The translations under genes were made by a program, and so were the position numbers. The notes below the pieces were generated by a model. It did not search any database, was not told where the DNA came from, and worked only from the letters and a program-made list of their open reading frames with translations. This document shows positions 12,530-22,241 of a stretch of DNA of 64,000 nt, piece by piece (positions within the stretch are counted from its first letter, which is position 1; each line of letters opens with the position of its first letter). This DNA is from Solanum dulcamara. Taxonomy: Eukaryota > Streptophyta > Magnoliopsida > Solanales > Solanaceae. The stretch is taken from assembly GCF_947179165.1 (NCBI RefSeq), contig NC_077239.1, positions 65,943,134 through 66,007,133 of the forward strand, given 5' to 3'.

Positions 12530-13213
12530 TCAAAATGTACAAATGAATTCAATGTCAAGGAAACGGACATTACCTTCAACATTCTCCTCGGTCGGCATGA
12601 ATAGATGAGGATATTTAGATTTCATGGCCTCTTCTGCTTCCCACGTGGCTTCCTCAACTAATTGATTCCTCCATAGGACCTTGACTGAGGCAACCTCTTT
12701 GTTCCTTAATTTGCGAATTTGGCGATCAAGAATTTGGACCGAAACCTCTTCATAGGATAAGCTATCCTTAACTCCAATACTATCAATGGGGAATACCAAT
12801 GAAGGATCGCCTAAGCACTTCTTCAACATCGAAACATGGAATATCGGATGGATAGAAGCTAACTCTGAGGGTAACTCCAACTCATAAGCAACACTCCCAA
12901 TCCGCCTCAAAATTTGGTAAGGACCAATATATCGAGGACTAAGTTTCCCCTTCTTTCCAAACCTCATGACGCTCTTTATGGGTGACACTTTCAAGTATAC
13001 CCAATCACCCACCTCAAACTCTAAGTCTCTTCTCCTCACGTCGGTGTAAGATTTTTGGAGGCTTTGGGCTGTCTTTAGCCTCTCTCGAATGACTCGCACC
13101 TTCTCCATGGCTTGATAAACAAAATCGGGTCTAATCAACTCGGCTTCACCAACTTCAAACCACCTAATGGGCGATCTACACCTCCTCACATACAAGGCCT
13201 CATAAGGAGCCAT
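12530..13213 (-). pseudogene. Integrase C-terminus with chromodomain-like tail (Tekay pol)
   Basis: 227 open codons, the 3' end of pol. The first residues (APYEALYVRRCRSPI) are the usual end of the integrase core. Then come a basic linker, the GPY/F-type module (FGKKGKLSPRYIGPYQI near residues 85-101, followed by HPIFHVSMLKK near 121-131), and a C-terminal stretch near residues 150-205 (VQILDRQIRKL, VKVLWRN, EEATWEAEE) that is the chromodomain-like tail of Tekay-type chromoviruses. In this clade the tail is thought to steer integration to particular chromatin. The Met is internal: coding sequence continues upstream in the same frame behind a stop, so this is a fragment of a longer polyprotein. 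Confidence 0.9.
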
Positions 13214-13600
13214 TTGAATGCTTGCATGATAGCTATTGTTATATGCAAATTCTATGAGAGGTAAGTGATCATCCTAATTCCCTTTGAAGTTAAGCACACA
13301 TGCCCTCAACATATCTTCCAATGTCTAAATAGTGCGCTCTACTTGGCCATCTGTCTGGGGATGGAAGGCCGTACTCAAATTCACCTTCGAACCCAATCCC
13401 CTCTAAAAGGATTTCCAAAATTGGGAAGTAAATTGAGCTCCTCTGTCTGAGATAATAGACAAAGGGACCCCATGCAATCTGACGATCTCCTGTATGTACA
13501 ACTTTGCATAATCCTCTGCGGTGTCAGTAGTCTTAACTGTAAAAAAGTGAGCTGCTTTCATCATCCTGTCCACAATCACCCAAATCGAATCATGTTGCTT
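13214..13600 (-). pseudogene. Integrase catalytic core, interrupted by stops (Tekay pol)
   Basis: Translating the minus strand in the frame of the flanking pieces gives recognisable integrase core sequence: [10 protein letters not shown] with the first catalytic Asp, then [15 protein letters not shown] with the second, then HPQTDGQVERT with the Glu of the DDE triad. Besides the stop at 13601 that ends the previous piece, three in-frame stops lie inside: after FWKSF, after VERTI, and after FKGN. Comparison with the family motif suggests CAG to TAG, CAG to TAG and TGG to TAG, all transitions. No frameshift is needed here. The core cannot be translated through without readthrough. Confidence 0.85.
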
Positions 13601-14287
13601 TCAAGACCTCGGTAGACCTGTAATAAAGTCCATGTTGATCATTTCCCACTTCCATTCCGGAATTTCTATATTTTGAGCTAAGCCACATGGCTTTTGATGC
13701 TCAACCTTCACCTGTTGACAATTTGGGCACTTGGATACGAATTCCGCAATATCTCTCTTCATCCCACTCCACCAATAGATTTCCCTTAAGTCATGGTACA
13801 TTTTTGTGGAGCCCGGATGAATAGAGTATCTAGAACTATGTGCTTCGGCCATAATCCTCTCTTGAACATCATCGACATCCGACACACACAATCTATTTTG
13901 GTACCTCAACATACCATCTCCCCCTTTGGTAAAAACCATTACCTCTTGTTTGTGAACAACTCCCTTCAATTGGAGAAGGACGGGATCTTGGTCTTGCTTC
14001 TCTTTTACCTCTGCCACAAGTGAGGATGTAGACCCATCCTGAACAGTAACTCCGCCTTCGTTGTTCTCTTCCAAATAAACTCCTAATCGGGCTAATCTGT
14101 GTACCTCCTCCGCCAATTCTCTCCTTCCTTCCTCCACGTGGGCAGTGCTACCCATAGACAACCTGCTAAGAGCATCAGCAACAACATTAGCTTTACCTGG
14201 ATGGTAGAGGATGCTCATGTCGTAGTCCTTGAGTAGCTCAAGCCATCTCCTTTGCCTCAGGTTAAGTTCCTTTTGGCTGAAGACGTA
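13601..14287 (-). pseudogene. RNase H end and integrase zinc-binding domain (Tekay pol)
   Basis: This continues the same frame as the RT piece, just past its stop at 14288-14290. The start holds the RNase H end ([15 protein letters not shown], the conserved H and D region). After a variable linker comes the HHCC zinc module: two His in the [17 protein letters not shown] region and CPNCQQ for the Cys pair. It ends [15 protein letters not shown] and a TGA where the family has an Arg (CGA to TGA). The ATG at 14218 is internal and is not a true start. Confidence 0.88.
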
Positions 14288-15988
14288 TTACAAGCTCTTA
14301 TGATTGGTGAATACATCAATATGCACTCCATACAAGTAGTGGCGCCAAATTTTAAGCGCAAACACCACAGCTACCAGTTCAAGGTCATGAGTTGGGTAAT
14401 TTCTCTTATGAACCTTAAGTTGTCTCGAAGCATAGGCTATCACCTTCCCCCTTTGCATTAACACACAACCCAAACCAATTCTGGATGCATCACAATAAAT
14501 CACAAAACCCTCTGTACCATCAGGCAAGGTTAGAACATGAGCAGTGGTTAGCTTGGTTTTCAATTTCTGAAAACTCTCCTTACAAGCATCGGACCATTGG
14601 AACTTAGCCTTCTTTTGAGTCAGCTTAGTCAATGGTGATGATATGGATGAGAATCCCTCTACAAACCTTCGATAATAGCCAGCCAAACCCAAGAAACTCC
14701 TTATCTCTGTCGGAGATGTGGGTCTGGGCCAATTCTTCACAGCTTCAATCTTTTGAGCGTCAACCTGAATACCATCTCCAGATACGATGTAGCCTAAGAA
14801 AGCCACTAATACAAGCCAAAATTCACATTTGGAGAACTTTGCATACAATACCTGTTCTCTCAAAGTTTGTAAGACGATTCTAAGATGATGGGCATGCTCC
14901 TCTTCGTTCTTGGAGTAGACCAGAATATCATCTATGAATACAATCACAAACATATCAAGATATGGTTTAAACACTCTGTTCATGAGATCCATAAAAGCTG
15001 CGGGGGCATTAGTTAACCCAAAGGACATGACCAAAAATTCAAAGTGGCCATAACGAGTCCGAAAAACGGTCTTCAGAATATCACATTCCCTCACCTTCAG
15101 CTGATGGTAGCCGGATCTCAGGTCTATCTTTGAGAAGCAAGTGGCACCCTGAAGTTGATCAAATAAGTCATCTATTCTGGAGAGAGGGTACTTATTCTTT
15201 ATAGTGACCTTGTTCAGCTGCTTGTAGTCGATATATATTCTAAGGGACCCATCTTTCTTTCGAACAAATAGGACCGGAGCACCCCATGGTGAGATACACA
15301 GCCTAATAAATCCCTTATCTAACAAGTCCTTCAACTGCTCCTTCAACTCTTTCAACTCAGCTGGGGCCATTCTATAAGGAGGAATTGAGATAGGCTGGGT
15401 ATCAAGAAGAACATCAATCCCAAAGTCAATCTCCCTATCAGGAGGGACTCCAGGCAGATCTTCAGGAAAGACATCCGGAAACTCATTGACAATCGGAACC
15501 GACTCGAGGGATGGAGACTCAATATTGTCATCTTTCACTCGGACAAGGTGATAAATGCACCCTTTTGAGATTAGCTTCCTGGCCCTAAGGTATGAAATAA
15601 ACTTACCCTTAGGCGCAACAGGACTACCCTTCCACTCTATGACAGCCTCATTCGGGAATTTGAACGTGACAATCTGAGTTCTACAATCAATAAAGGCATA
15701 ACAGACATAGAGCCAGTCCATGCCAAGGATTATATCAAAATCAACCATGTCTAACTCAACTAGGTTGGCCAAGGTATCCCTGTGATAAATGGACACAGTG
15801 CAATTTCTATAGACTCTCTCAGCTAAGACAGAATCACCGGCAGGAGTAGCTACACTGAAAGGATCAAGAAGACATTCAGGAATTTTGTTGAACTTACTAG
15901 CCACGTAAGGAGTCACAAAAGATAGGGTGGCACCCGGATCTATTAATACATAGCAATCAAGAGAAGAGACTCGAATCATACCCGTCAC
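14288..15988 (-). pseudogene. Protease, reverse transcriptase and RNase H (Tekay pol)
   Basis: 566 open codons, the best preserved part of the element. The aspartic protease motif DPGATLSF is at residues 17-24. Reverse transcriptase runs from about 200 to 380: [39 protein letters not shown] and the catalytic FIDDILVYS at 351-359. The RT thumb and RNase H follow ([11 protein letters not shown] near 432; [10 protein letters not shown] near 498-507). It stops at TAA within NHKSL*YVF, where the family has Gln (CAA to TAA). Upstream in frame are D*EN (likely CAG to TAG) and the gag zinc knuckle, so the Met is internal. The active-site residues look intact, but the protein could not be made at full length. 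Confidence 0.93.
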
Positions 15989-16155
15989 GACGTTTGGAGA
16001 GTTCTCCTAATCTTGGCGACTACCCATGGCATATAGGCGGTTTGTACCTCCACTCGTACCTGAAGTAGTGCCTCTCTGATTACCCCTAGCTGGCAGTGCG
16101 GTAGTAGAGAACTGGGCTCTTTTCCCCCATGCTGGACACTCCTTCTGAAAATGGT

Positions 16156-17259
16156 CTATTGGTCGCATTTATAACAACCATTCCTTCCCGCTCTGTACTC
16201 TCCCAAGTGAAGCTTACTACACTTGACGCATGGTGGCTTCCCTTGCGAACCTTGACCCACGCTAGTTTGGGATTGAGAACCCTGGGGTCTGAAATTTTGG
16301 CGACTCTTCCCCTGTCGATCATACCTGTTCTGCGGCATAGGTGCATTGGCGGTAGATGAGGCATAGCTGGAAGGCCTCTTCTGGAAAAAAGACATGTTTC
16401 CTTTGTTTTGCCTCTGTTCATTCTCATGCCCAGCTGATCTTGCGTTCTTGCTCAGATGCTCCTCTTTGTCCTTTCTCTTCTCATCCTCCACCTGTTGGGC
16501 GTACACCATTAACCTTGAAATATCCATATCGAAGATTAACAATGCCACTTTGCACTCCTTCTTCACATGTTTTCCCAAACCAGAGACAAACTTCCTCATC
16601 TTTGACCTCACATCTGGGGTCATTTCTGGAGCATACCTGGATAGTTGGATGAAATTCAGGCCATACTCCTTAACAGTCATACCCTCCTGCTTCAGATTCA
16701 CGAATTCCTCCACTTTCGCTTCCCTCAATTCTCGGGGAAAGAAGTGGTCAAGAAAGGCTCCCTCGAATTCATCCCACCTAGCAGGTTCAGCATCCTCACC
16801 CCTACCTTGTTCCCATTGGTTATACCAAATATTTGCCACGTCCTTGAGTTGATAAGACACCAACTCCACCCCCTCAATTTCCATAGCATGCATAGCTTTC
16901 AGAATTTTTCACATCTCATCAATAAAATTTTGGGGATCTTCATCAACCTTAGAACCCGTGAATGCCAGCGGATTCATCCTCAGAAAGTCTCTAATTCTAG
17001 TGGCAGTAGACGGCTCTTGGGAACTAGAGCTAAGAGTGGGCGATCTCTGATTACCATTTCGGGCAACCATTAACTGCGTGAGCATTGCAATTGCCCCTTG
17101 GAATTCTGCCTCTGATGTGGGGGCAGATGGAGTAGCAGGCACTTGAGGTGCCTCCACATATCTCATAGGTCGGCCTCTAGCCCTTGCTGGGTGTACCTCT
17201 GACTGTGGCATTCCTGCATTATCAATATTCCTCTAGCTAGTGGTACGTTTAGGAGGCAT
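16156..17259 (-). pseudogene. gag (Tekay), with stops and a frameshift
   Basis: The likely true start is the ATG at 17257-17259 (MPPKRTTS, the usual MPP start of this group), followed by a TAG after nine codons. The capsid-like region runs from 17211 to about 16500, with one more stop, TGA, after NFIDEM (family has Arg: CGA to TGA). Recognisable blocks are FTGSKVDEDPQNFIDEM, YQLKDVANIWYNQWE and FFPRELREAKVEEFVNLKQ, typical of the plant Gypsy gag family. It ends in a CCHC zinc knuckle (CYKCDQ...DHFQKEC) in which one base is missing, so the frame is lost between the second Cys and the His. The Gag would normally coat the element RNA in the cytoplasm. Confidence 0.9.
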
Positions 17260-17459
17260 TATCTGTAACCCATAAACGCACGAATTAGAAAGGAGTTTTA
17301 TAGAGTTTAACTCTATCGCACGAATTCCAGAGTATGAAAGAAGTGAAACAATTTCTAATGTCTTATAGCGTCCTGATTATAAGTGTGGTGCACAACACAC
17401 CCATAAATAAGACTCTACTAGACACGGTTTCATAGACTCCCTAGGACACTTGAACTCTG

Positions 17460-17472
17460 GGCTCTGATACCA
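17460..17472 (-). promoter_or_regulatory. Primer-binding site for initiator Met tRNA
   Basis: On the minus strand TGGTATCAGAGCC, four bases inside the 5' LTR end. It is complementary to the 3' end of plant initiator tRNA-Met, the primer of first-strand synthesis for most Tekay and many Copia elements. Confidence 0.9.
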
Positions 17473-19044
17473 TGTTTGTCACGCCCCGGGAGGGTACCCT
17501 AGGCGTGACCGGCACTCGAAGGCCATTTCTGACCTCCGAGTGAACCATCTGGTTTAGTCACACATTCATTCAATCACATTCTCTTAGCGGAAAACTCAAT
17601 CAACGAAATACTATTCACAATATGGGGGCCGAAGGCCAAACATTTCAAGCCATCAATACAATATAATAAGACTCCTCAAAATAATAGTTCAACCTTCCCA
17701 CACTCCAGTCTATGAAGCCTCTATCAAAGTCTAAGAGGTGCCAATGACAAGTCCATGGCTACCAACAATCAAAATAAAGGAAATGACAACAAAACTGTAC
17801 AAAAAAGCTCAACATCCTCCAGAAACTAGGAGGACTCACCAACTAGCTGAGAGTGTATATGGATATTCAACGGAGCACCGGTTGATGATCTCTAGTACCT
17901 GTCTCTGCATCATGAAACGATGCAGGCCAAATGGCGTCAGTACATAGAATGTACGAGTATGTAAAATGGCCGAATACAACGAACATCAAGAAAGAATCAA
18001 TCAACTCGGAAGCTCAACTCAAGAGGAATAACAACTCAATCAAATGTCCTAAGTCTAAACAAGAATATGATTTAAACGGGACCAATCACATACAATTCAA
18101 CTCAATCTGACTCAGAGTACTATCAAAACCTATTTGGGAGTTTCTCTTAACCAACAACCATCACTTATGAGCCAGTGAAAATACAACAAACCGACGTTGT
18201 TGCCGCATCCGTTCATACTTTGCCAGGGTATGAACGAATCAACCAATCATGGATCCAATCCAACCAGGTCCTATAATGTCAGGACAAATCTCTCGGGAAA
18301 GCATTCGATTTTAACAGTTCCATCCCCCATACGTTTGGCGACGCAGTTATTAGGTTCGAGTATGGACTATACTCTTGCCCAATTTGGTGCTCGATACTCC
18401 TCCCAAGACTCAATGCTCATAAACTCCATCCAATCAACTCAATCAAATCATATCGACAAGTCTCATTACAACCCTGTCAACTCATCAACTCTATCACAAT
18501 TATATCTCTTCCAATCATGCTATCCGATCAATCTCAATCATATCTTCAAAGAAATTTAAATGCACATACATAGCAACATCTAGATAAAATCAATCATTTC
18601 CTCCCTCCATTTGAGAAATCTTTAAGACTCATCACAATTTCAAGACTTTAAATTGACATTTTATAATAGGCAACATTTTAAAGAAAATAACATCATTTAT
18701 CAAAATCTACATAATTAAGAAGATCAATAAAACAAATTTAACAACTCATCTTCATCAACTCATACTCACATAAGGGATCATTTTAGGAACTTCTTAGCTC
18801 AACAACATCAACACATAAAGAATCAAATAAATTGGGGACAAAACTCATTCAAACATACACCATACCCAGAAACTCTATTTTCAGGAACATCTAACCTCAA
18901 AGCAAGAATAGGGCACATGGGTGGACTCAACCCATGTTTTGGATAGACTTACATACCTTAGAATAGACTTGAAGAAAACCTTGGTGTTGGGTCTTCAATG
19001 GAGGACTCAAATCTTAAGCTCTTGGACTCTTTTTGTTGGAAATA

Positions 19045-19083
19045 GAGAAGAAGAAGAAGAAGAAGAAGAAGAGAGAGAGAGAG
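19045..19083. repeat. (GAA)n(GA)n microsatellite in the 5' LTR
   Basis: A shorter version of the tract at 11516-11564, at the same place in the LTR. Confidence 0.8.
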
Positions 19084-19150
19084 GTTTCTAGGGCTTTTAG
19101 AGAGAGAGTGAGCCTCCAAAAATGTGTTCCCAAAAGACAAAAGGTAATAC

Positions 19151-19158
19151 ATATATAA
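19151..19158 (-). promoter_or_regulatory. Putative TATA box of the Tekay LTR promoter
   Basis: AATTATATATGTAT on the minus strand, conserved in position and sequence in the LTRs at 11629-11642 and near 25928-25941. The pyrimidine-rich (TC/TTC) leader follows about 70-110 bp downstream. This would place the U3/R border near 19125; it is inferred, with no transcript evidence. Confidence 0.4.
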
Positions 19159-19216
19159 TTTGGGTAAGTTCCCAAATTGCCCCTCCTCAAAAGTTCTGAA
19201 AAATAGGCAAAAATGC

Positions 19217-19510
19217 ACCTGGCACGATAGTGGCGCGTCGCGCCATTACAGCGCCAGGGCAATTACGCCTAAAACCTGCACATCTCGTAGTGGCGCGCCA
19301 TGCCAAGAACCAAACTACTGAGGCATGTTTCTGGCGCGATAGTGGCACGTCGTGCCCTTATAGCGCCAAGGCCAAAGTTTCCGGGTTTTGGAATTTGGCT
19401 TGAAAAACCTTGCACAACTTTTAGTGGCGCATCGCGCCAAGGACCAAACTACTGAGGCATGTTTCTGGCGCGATAGTGGCACGTCGCGCCCTTACAGCGC
19501 CAAGGCCATT
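19217..19510. repeat. GC-rich palindromic block in the 5' LTR
   Basis: The same duplicated GGCGCG..CGCGCC block as at 11700-11990. Individual CpG sites differ between the two LTRs as CG to TG or CA (for example GGCGCG against GGCACG), which is the pattern of methyl-cytosine decay. Confidence 0.75.
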
Positions 19511-19924
19511 TCCCCAGCAGTTGCAACCCAGGCCAAAAACGAAATTTCTGCCGTGCCAGTTCGTCTTAGGATCGTCATATCTTTCGACTCCGAACTCCAA
19601 AATTCACATTCTTGGTGACGTTGGAAAGAAGACTCGACGAACTTTAATTTGATGGGTCATGGGCCACCCAGATTGTCGTCTTTCAACAAATAGGGTTGTT
19701 AGAAGTCAACCCCTTATGCGAACTCCTCCTCAAACTTAGCTACGACGAATCTTTGGATTTAATTTGGTCCTAGGGGTCCTTCATGACCCCATATCACCTC
19801 TAATGCTGCTACATTTCTCAACGAATCATCTTACTCATGCGAATGCTCCCCAATACTCGGGTCCGACCCTATCCGAACACAAGAAGGGTCCGAATCTTAG
19901 GGAAAAATTTTGAGGGATGTTACA

Positions 19925-20337
19925 GTCTTATTTCTTCATTCACATTACATGTTCATATCTCCTGTGTAGTTACTTGTGTTGTATTTTTCTTATTTATATG
20001 TTGTTTATACTTGCATTATATTTGCAACTCAGTTGTCCTATGCGTACTGACTATCATTCGTTTGGTACTCATACTACACCTTTGCACCCTGCAGATTATA
20101 GTACGAGTTCTCGCCTTTTATTTAGATTTCATGTAGGGAAACTTTTGGACTTTGGAGACTAGGGTGAGCTCTTGGTGTTCGGAGTTATCGGTTTTTATCT
20201 ATTTTGGCTAGGCTAGTTTTTATGTTGTATTCAGAGACAACTTGTATTATATTATAATTGTTAAAGCCTTTTACTCCTATTTACATTAGATGCTCGATTG
20301 TTGACTGATGTCAGGTCTTGGGAATAATTTTCTTGTT
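19925..20337 (+). mobile_element. Family-B remnant, fourth piece
   Basis: Non-coding. 20125-20314 matches 9328-9516 by eye (TTTCATGTAGGG, GGCTAGGCTAGT, AAAGCCTTTTACTC, TGCTCGATT.CTGACTGATGTCAGG). The repeat continues after the SINE. Confidence 0.5.
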
Positions 20338-20353
20338 TTATATTCAGTTGTTT
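20338..20353. repeat. SINE target-site duplication, left copy
   Basis: TTATATTCAGTTGTTT, repeated exactly at 20535-20550. Confidence 0.9.
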
Positions 20354-20534
20354 AGAAGGGGAGCCTTGGAGTAACTGGTAAAGTTGCTGTCATATGACCA
20401 GGAGGTCACGGGTTCAAGTCTTGGAAACAGCCTCTGGCAGAAATGCAAGGTAAGGCTGCGTACAATAGACTCTTGTGGTCGGGCCCTTCCCCGGACCCTG
20501 CGCATAGCGGGAGCTTTAGTGCGCCGGACTTCCC
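20354..20534 (+). mobile_element. TS-type SINE (tRNA-derived)
   Basis: A 181-bp body: GAGCCTTGGAGTAACTGGTA at the head (pol III A-box region), GGTTCAAGTC as the B box near 20411-20420, then the conserved family body (GGTAAGGCTGCGTACAAT, CCCTTCCCCGGACCCTGCGC, ATAGCGGGAGCTTTAGTGC). This is the TS SINE described from tobacco and common across Solanaceae. It is flanked by a perfect 16-bp duplication, so the copy is complete and inserted by LINE-type retrotransposition. It lacks the usual TTG-rich 3' tail and ends in CTTCCC. It is not a functional tRNA gene. Confidence 0.93.
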
Positions 20535-20550
20535 TTATATTCAGTTGTTT
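20535..20550. repeat. SINE target-site duplication, right copy
   Basis: Exact repeat of 20338-20353. Confidence 0.9.
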
Positions 20551-20708
20551 GCTTTTATTTTTTTTCCCTCATTTTTGTCAGCTGCATGCTTATTGTTGTT
20601 ATCTTTCACGTGATAGCACACTTCTTTTGGTTTCGGGGTATGGATTAGACTTACTTACTAGCAGGGTGTAGTAGGTTCCATCATGACCTGAGAAGTAGGA
20701 TCCTGACA
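20551..20708 (+). mobile_element. Family-B remnant, right end
   Basis: The text resumes after the SINE and ends near CCATCATGACCTGAGAAGTAGGATCCTGACA, a typical 3' edge of Solanaceae Gypsy LTRs. No 5-bp duplication matching the left edge at 1151-1155 (GTAAT) was found. Confidence 0.45.
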
Positions 20709-21059
20709 CCCTGTGTCTAATATTAGCATCAACACATTTCACCCTCGTACTTCAGACAGCATAATCAACTACAATATTTCGTTTTACTATATGCTTTCAT
20801 GCTTATCACTCTCAAAATCATGAGATATATAATATATATATATATTTTTTTAATATATTATTTACTCACAACCGAAAAGACGAATGGGTTGAAATAATTG
20901 TAACAAAGAGAAGCTTTGGGAAATTTCTGATGATGTATTCCATATCCAAATTTTGTATTTATACAAGTATTTTTCATGAGAATAAAAGAAAAGAAAATAA
21001 ACTACTTATCCACTTGTCACTTTGTTATTTGTACAATGTATAACAGAAAAATATTCCTC

Positions 21060-21132
21060 CACACACGTGACTTACATAAATGGCAGTCCGGTGCAGCTTG
21101 TTGCGCATAGCTTTAGGTAAGTCACGTGTGTG
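21060..21132. repeat. Perfect 16-bp inverted repeat with G-box core
   Basis: CACACACGTGACTTAC at 21060-21075 is exactly complementary to GTAAGTCACGTGTGTG at 21117-21132, with a 41-bp loop. Each arm contains ACGTG, the core bound by plant bZIP and bHLH factors. It could be the relic of an inverted-repeat transposon end or a regulatory pair. Confidence 0.7.
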
Positions 21133-21166
21133 AAGCTTCCTTGAGCTTCTTATTTCCTCCAGTTGT

Positions 21167-21214
21167 CCCTTGATCAGATGGCCAAGATTGTTTTTCTGGT
21201 AATTTGATCAAGGG
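21167..21214. repeat. Short inverted repeat CCCTTGATCA / TGATCAAGGG
   Basis: Perfect 10-bp arms (21167-21176 and 21205-21214) with a 28-bp loop, only 35 bp from the preceding hairpin. Confidence 0.5.
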
Positions 21215-21977
21215 CTGCGATCCTTCCACGTCACTAAGAGACAAAGTCTTGATAAACATAGACTTTTATCAGACTTTGACCTCTTTTGTCTGAAACACCA
21301 TTCTTATTCTCTCTCCTTTCTTTGCTCGATCTCCATTGCTTCGTTCATTTATGGAAGGAGACGATGTGTAAATGTCAATATGAGTTGCCTACTACTAATG
21401 GACTTGTGCACATGAAGAAGAAAATGAACAAAAACGTCAGAATCAATCATTTAATATAATAAAAATAAATCATTTATATTGATATTATCAAACATTACTT
21501 CCCAAGCAAAGATGATGCCTATTTTGTTTGAATTTTTGATCAATGATAAATTAAATTAAACCATATACTAACATAAATTGTTTTGGTTCGGCTTTTAGTT
21601 GTGTTAATGAACCTATTTGCAGATAGTGCTCTTCAGTGAATGATAAGGGTGAAATTTCACAGCCATTGAAGAAATCAGAAATGGTGGAGCAGCATAAAGC
21701 CATGGCTATGGAGATATCTGAAAAGAAGTAAGATCCCTTAATTATAAATTCTTATGAGCCATTGGATGCATTTTGAGCTAAATTTGATGATAATATTAGT
21801 GTCCTCAAAAATATTAGTTGCTTATTAACATTCATTAGCCCTACTCATTGCTTCAATGGCTCGATATGAAAGACGATCATTGGGGTTAGGGAGGTTAAAG
21901 TGAAGTGAGAGTCTTTTGGAAGATTATGAGCTTAGTAGTTTGGTAGTACGACGTGCAACTGATTTATGGCTTGAATG

Positions 21978-22241
21978 TTTCCAAATTAACCTGTTAGTGA
22001 AATTATTATGTATGATAGTACGAAATCGTACACATGCTTGTAATTTGTTTGTCCATCATAGTGTGGAAAATGTTGGGAAAAAAAGGTAATTATATTGTGA
22101 AAAAAAGCTTTTCCAAATTAACCTGTTAGTGAAATTATTATGTATGATAGTACGAAATCGTACACATGCTTGTAGTTTGTTTGTCAATCATATTGTGGAA
22201 AATGTTGAAAAAAAAGTAATTATATTTTGAAAAAAATTATG
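21978..22241. repeat. 132-bp tandem duplication
   Basis: Two copies (about 21978-22109 and 22110-22241) share long identical runs, including TTCCAAATTAACCTGTTAG and GTACGAAATCGTACACATGC. They differ at a few positions and by small A-run length changes, so the duplication is fairly recent. Each copy contains the palindrome GTACGAAATCGTAC. Confidence 0.88.

Larger units (their letters stand above)
9951..19924 (-). mobile_element. Full-length Ty3/Gypsy retrotransposon, Tekay (Del) chromovirus type, inactivated
   Basis: A 9974-bp element read on the minus strand: 5' LTR 17477-19924, primer-binding site 17460-17472, gag, protease, reverse transcriptase, RNase H, integrase, a C-terminal chromodomain-like region, polypurine tract 12408-12417, 3' LTR 9951-12404. 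The order PR-RT-RH-IN marks Ty3/Gypsy; the integrase tail with a chromodomain and the tRNA-iMet primer fit chromoviruses, and the size and tail sequence fit Tekay/Del. Flanks are GTGTT (9946-9950) and GTCTT (19925-19929), a 5-bp duplication with one mismatch. The two LTRs differ by only a few percent by eye, yet the reading frame has eight stops and a 1-nt deletion, so it cannot make its own proteins. Confidence 0.93.
17477..19924 (-). repeat. 5' LTR of the Tekay element
   Basis: 2448 bp. The edges are the same as in the 3' LTR. Differences seen by eye in the first 400 bp are a handful of substitutions and one 4-bp indel around 17540, mostly transitions. It carries the element promoter and leader. 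Confidence 0.93.

Noticed and set aside
16129..17073. Plus-strand open frames of 76-152 codons
   Set aside because: Antisense shadows of the gag gene; their sequences show no domain and the coding signal is on the minus strand.
20354..20534. A and B box suggesting a tRNA gene
   Set aside because: The sequence does not fold as a tRNA over its length and is a TS SINE with a perfect target duplication.
21060..21132. Hairpin as a microRNA precursor
   Set aside because: Arms of 16 bp are too short for a normal plant precursor and match no microRNA family I can recall; kept only as an inverted repeat.
21620..21730. Possible exon ending in AAG-GTAAG-like splice site
   Set aside because: Too short, not recognised, and no adjoining exon with a compatible frame was found.
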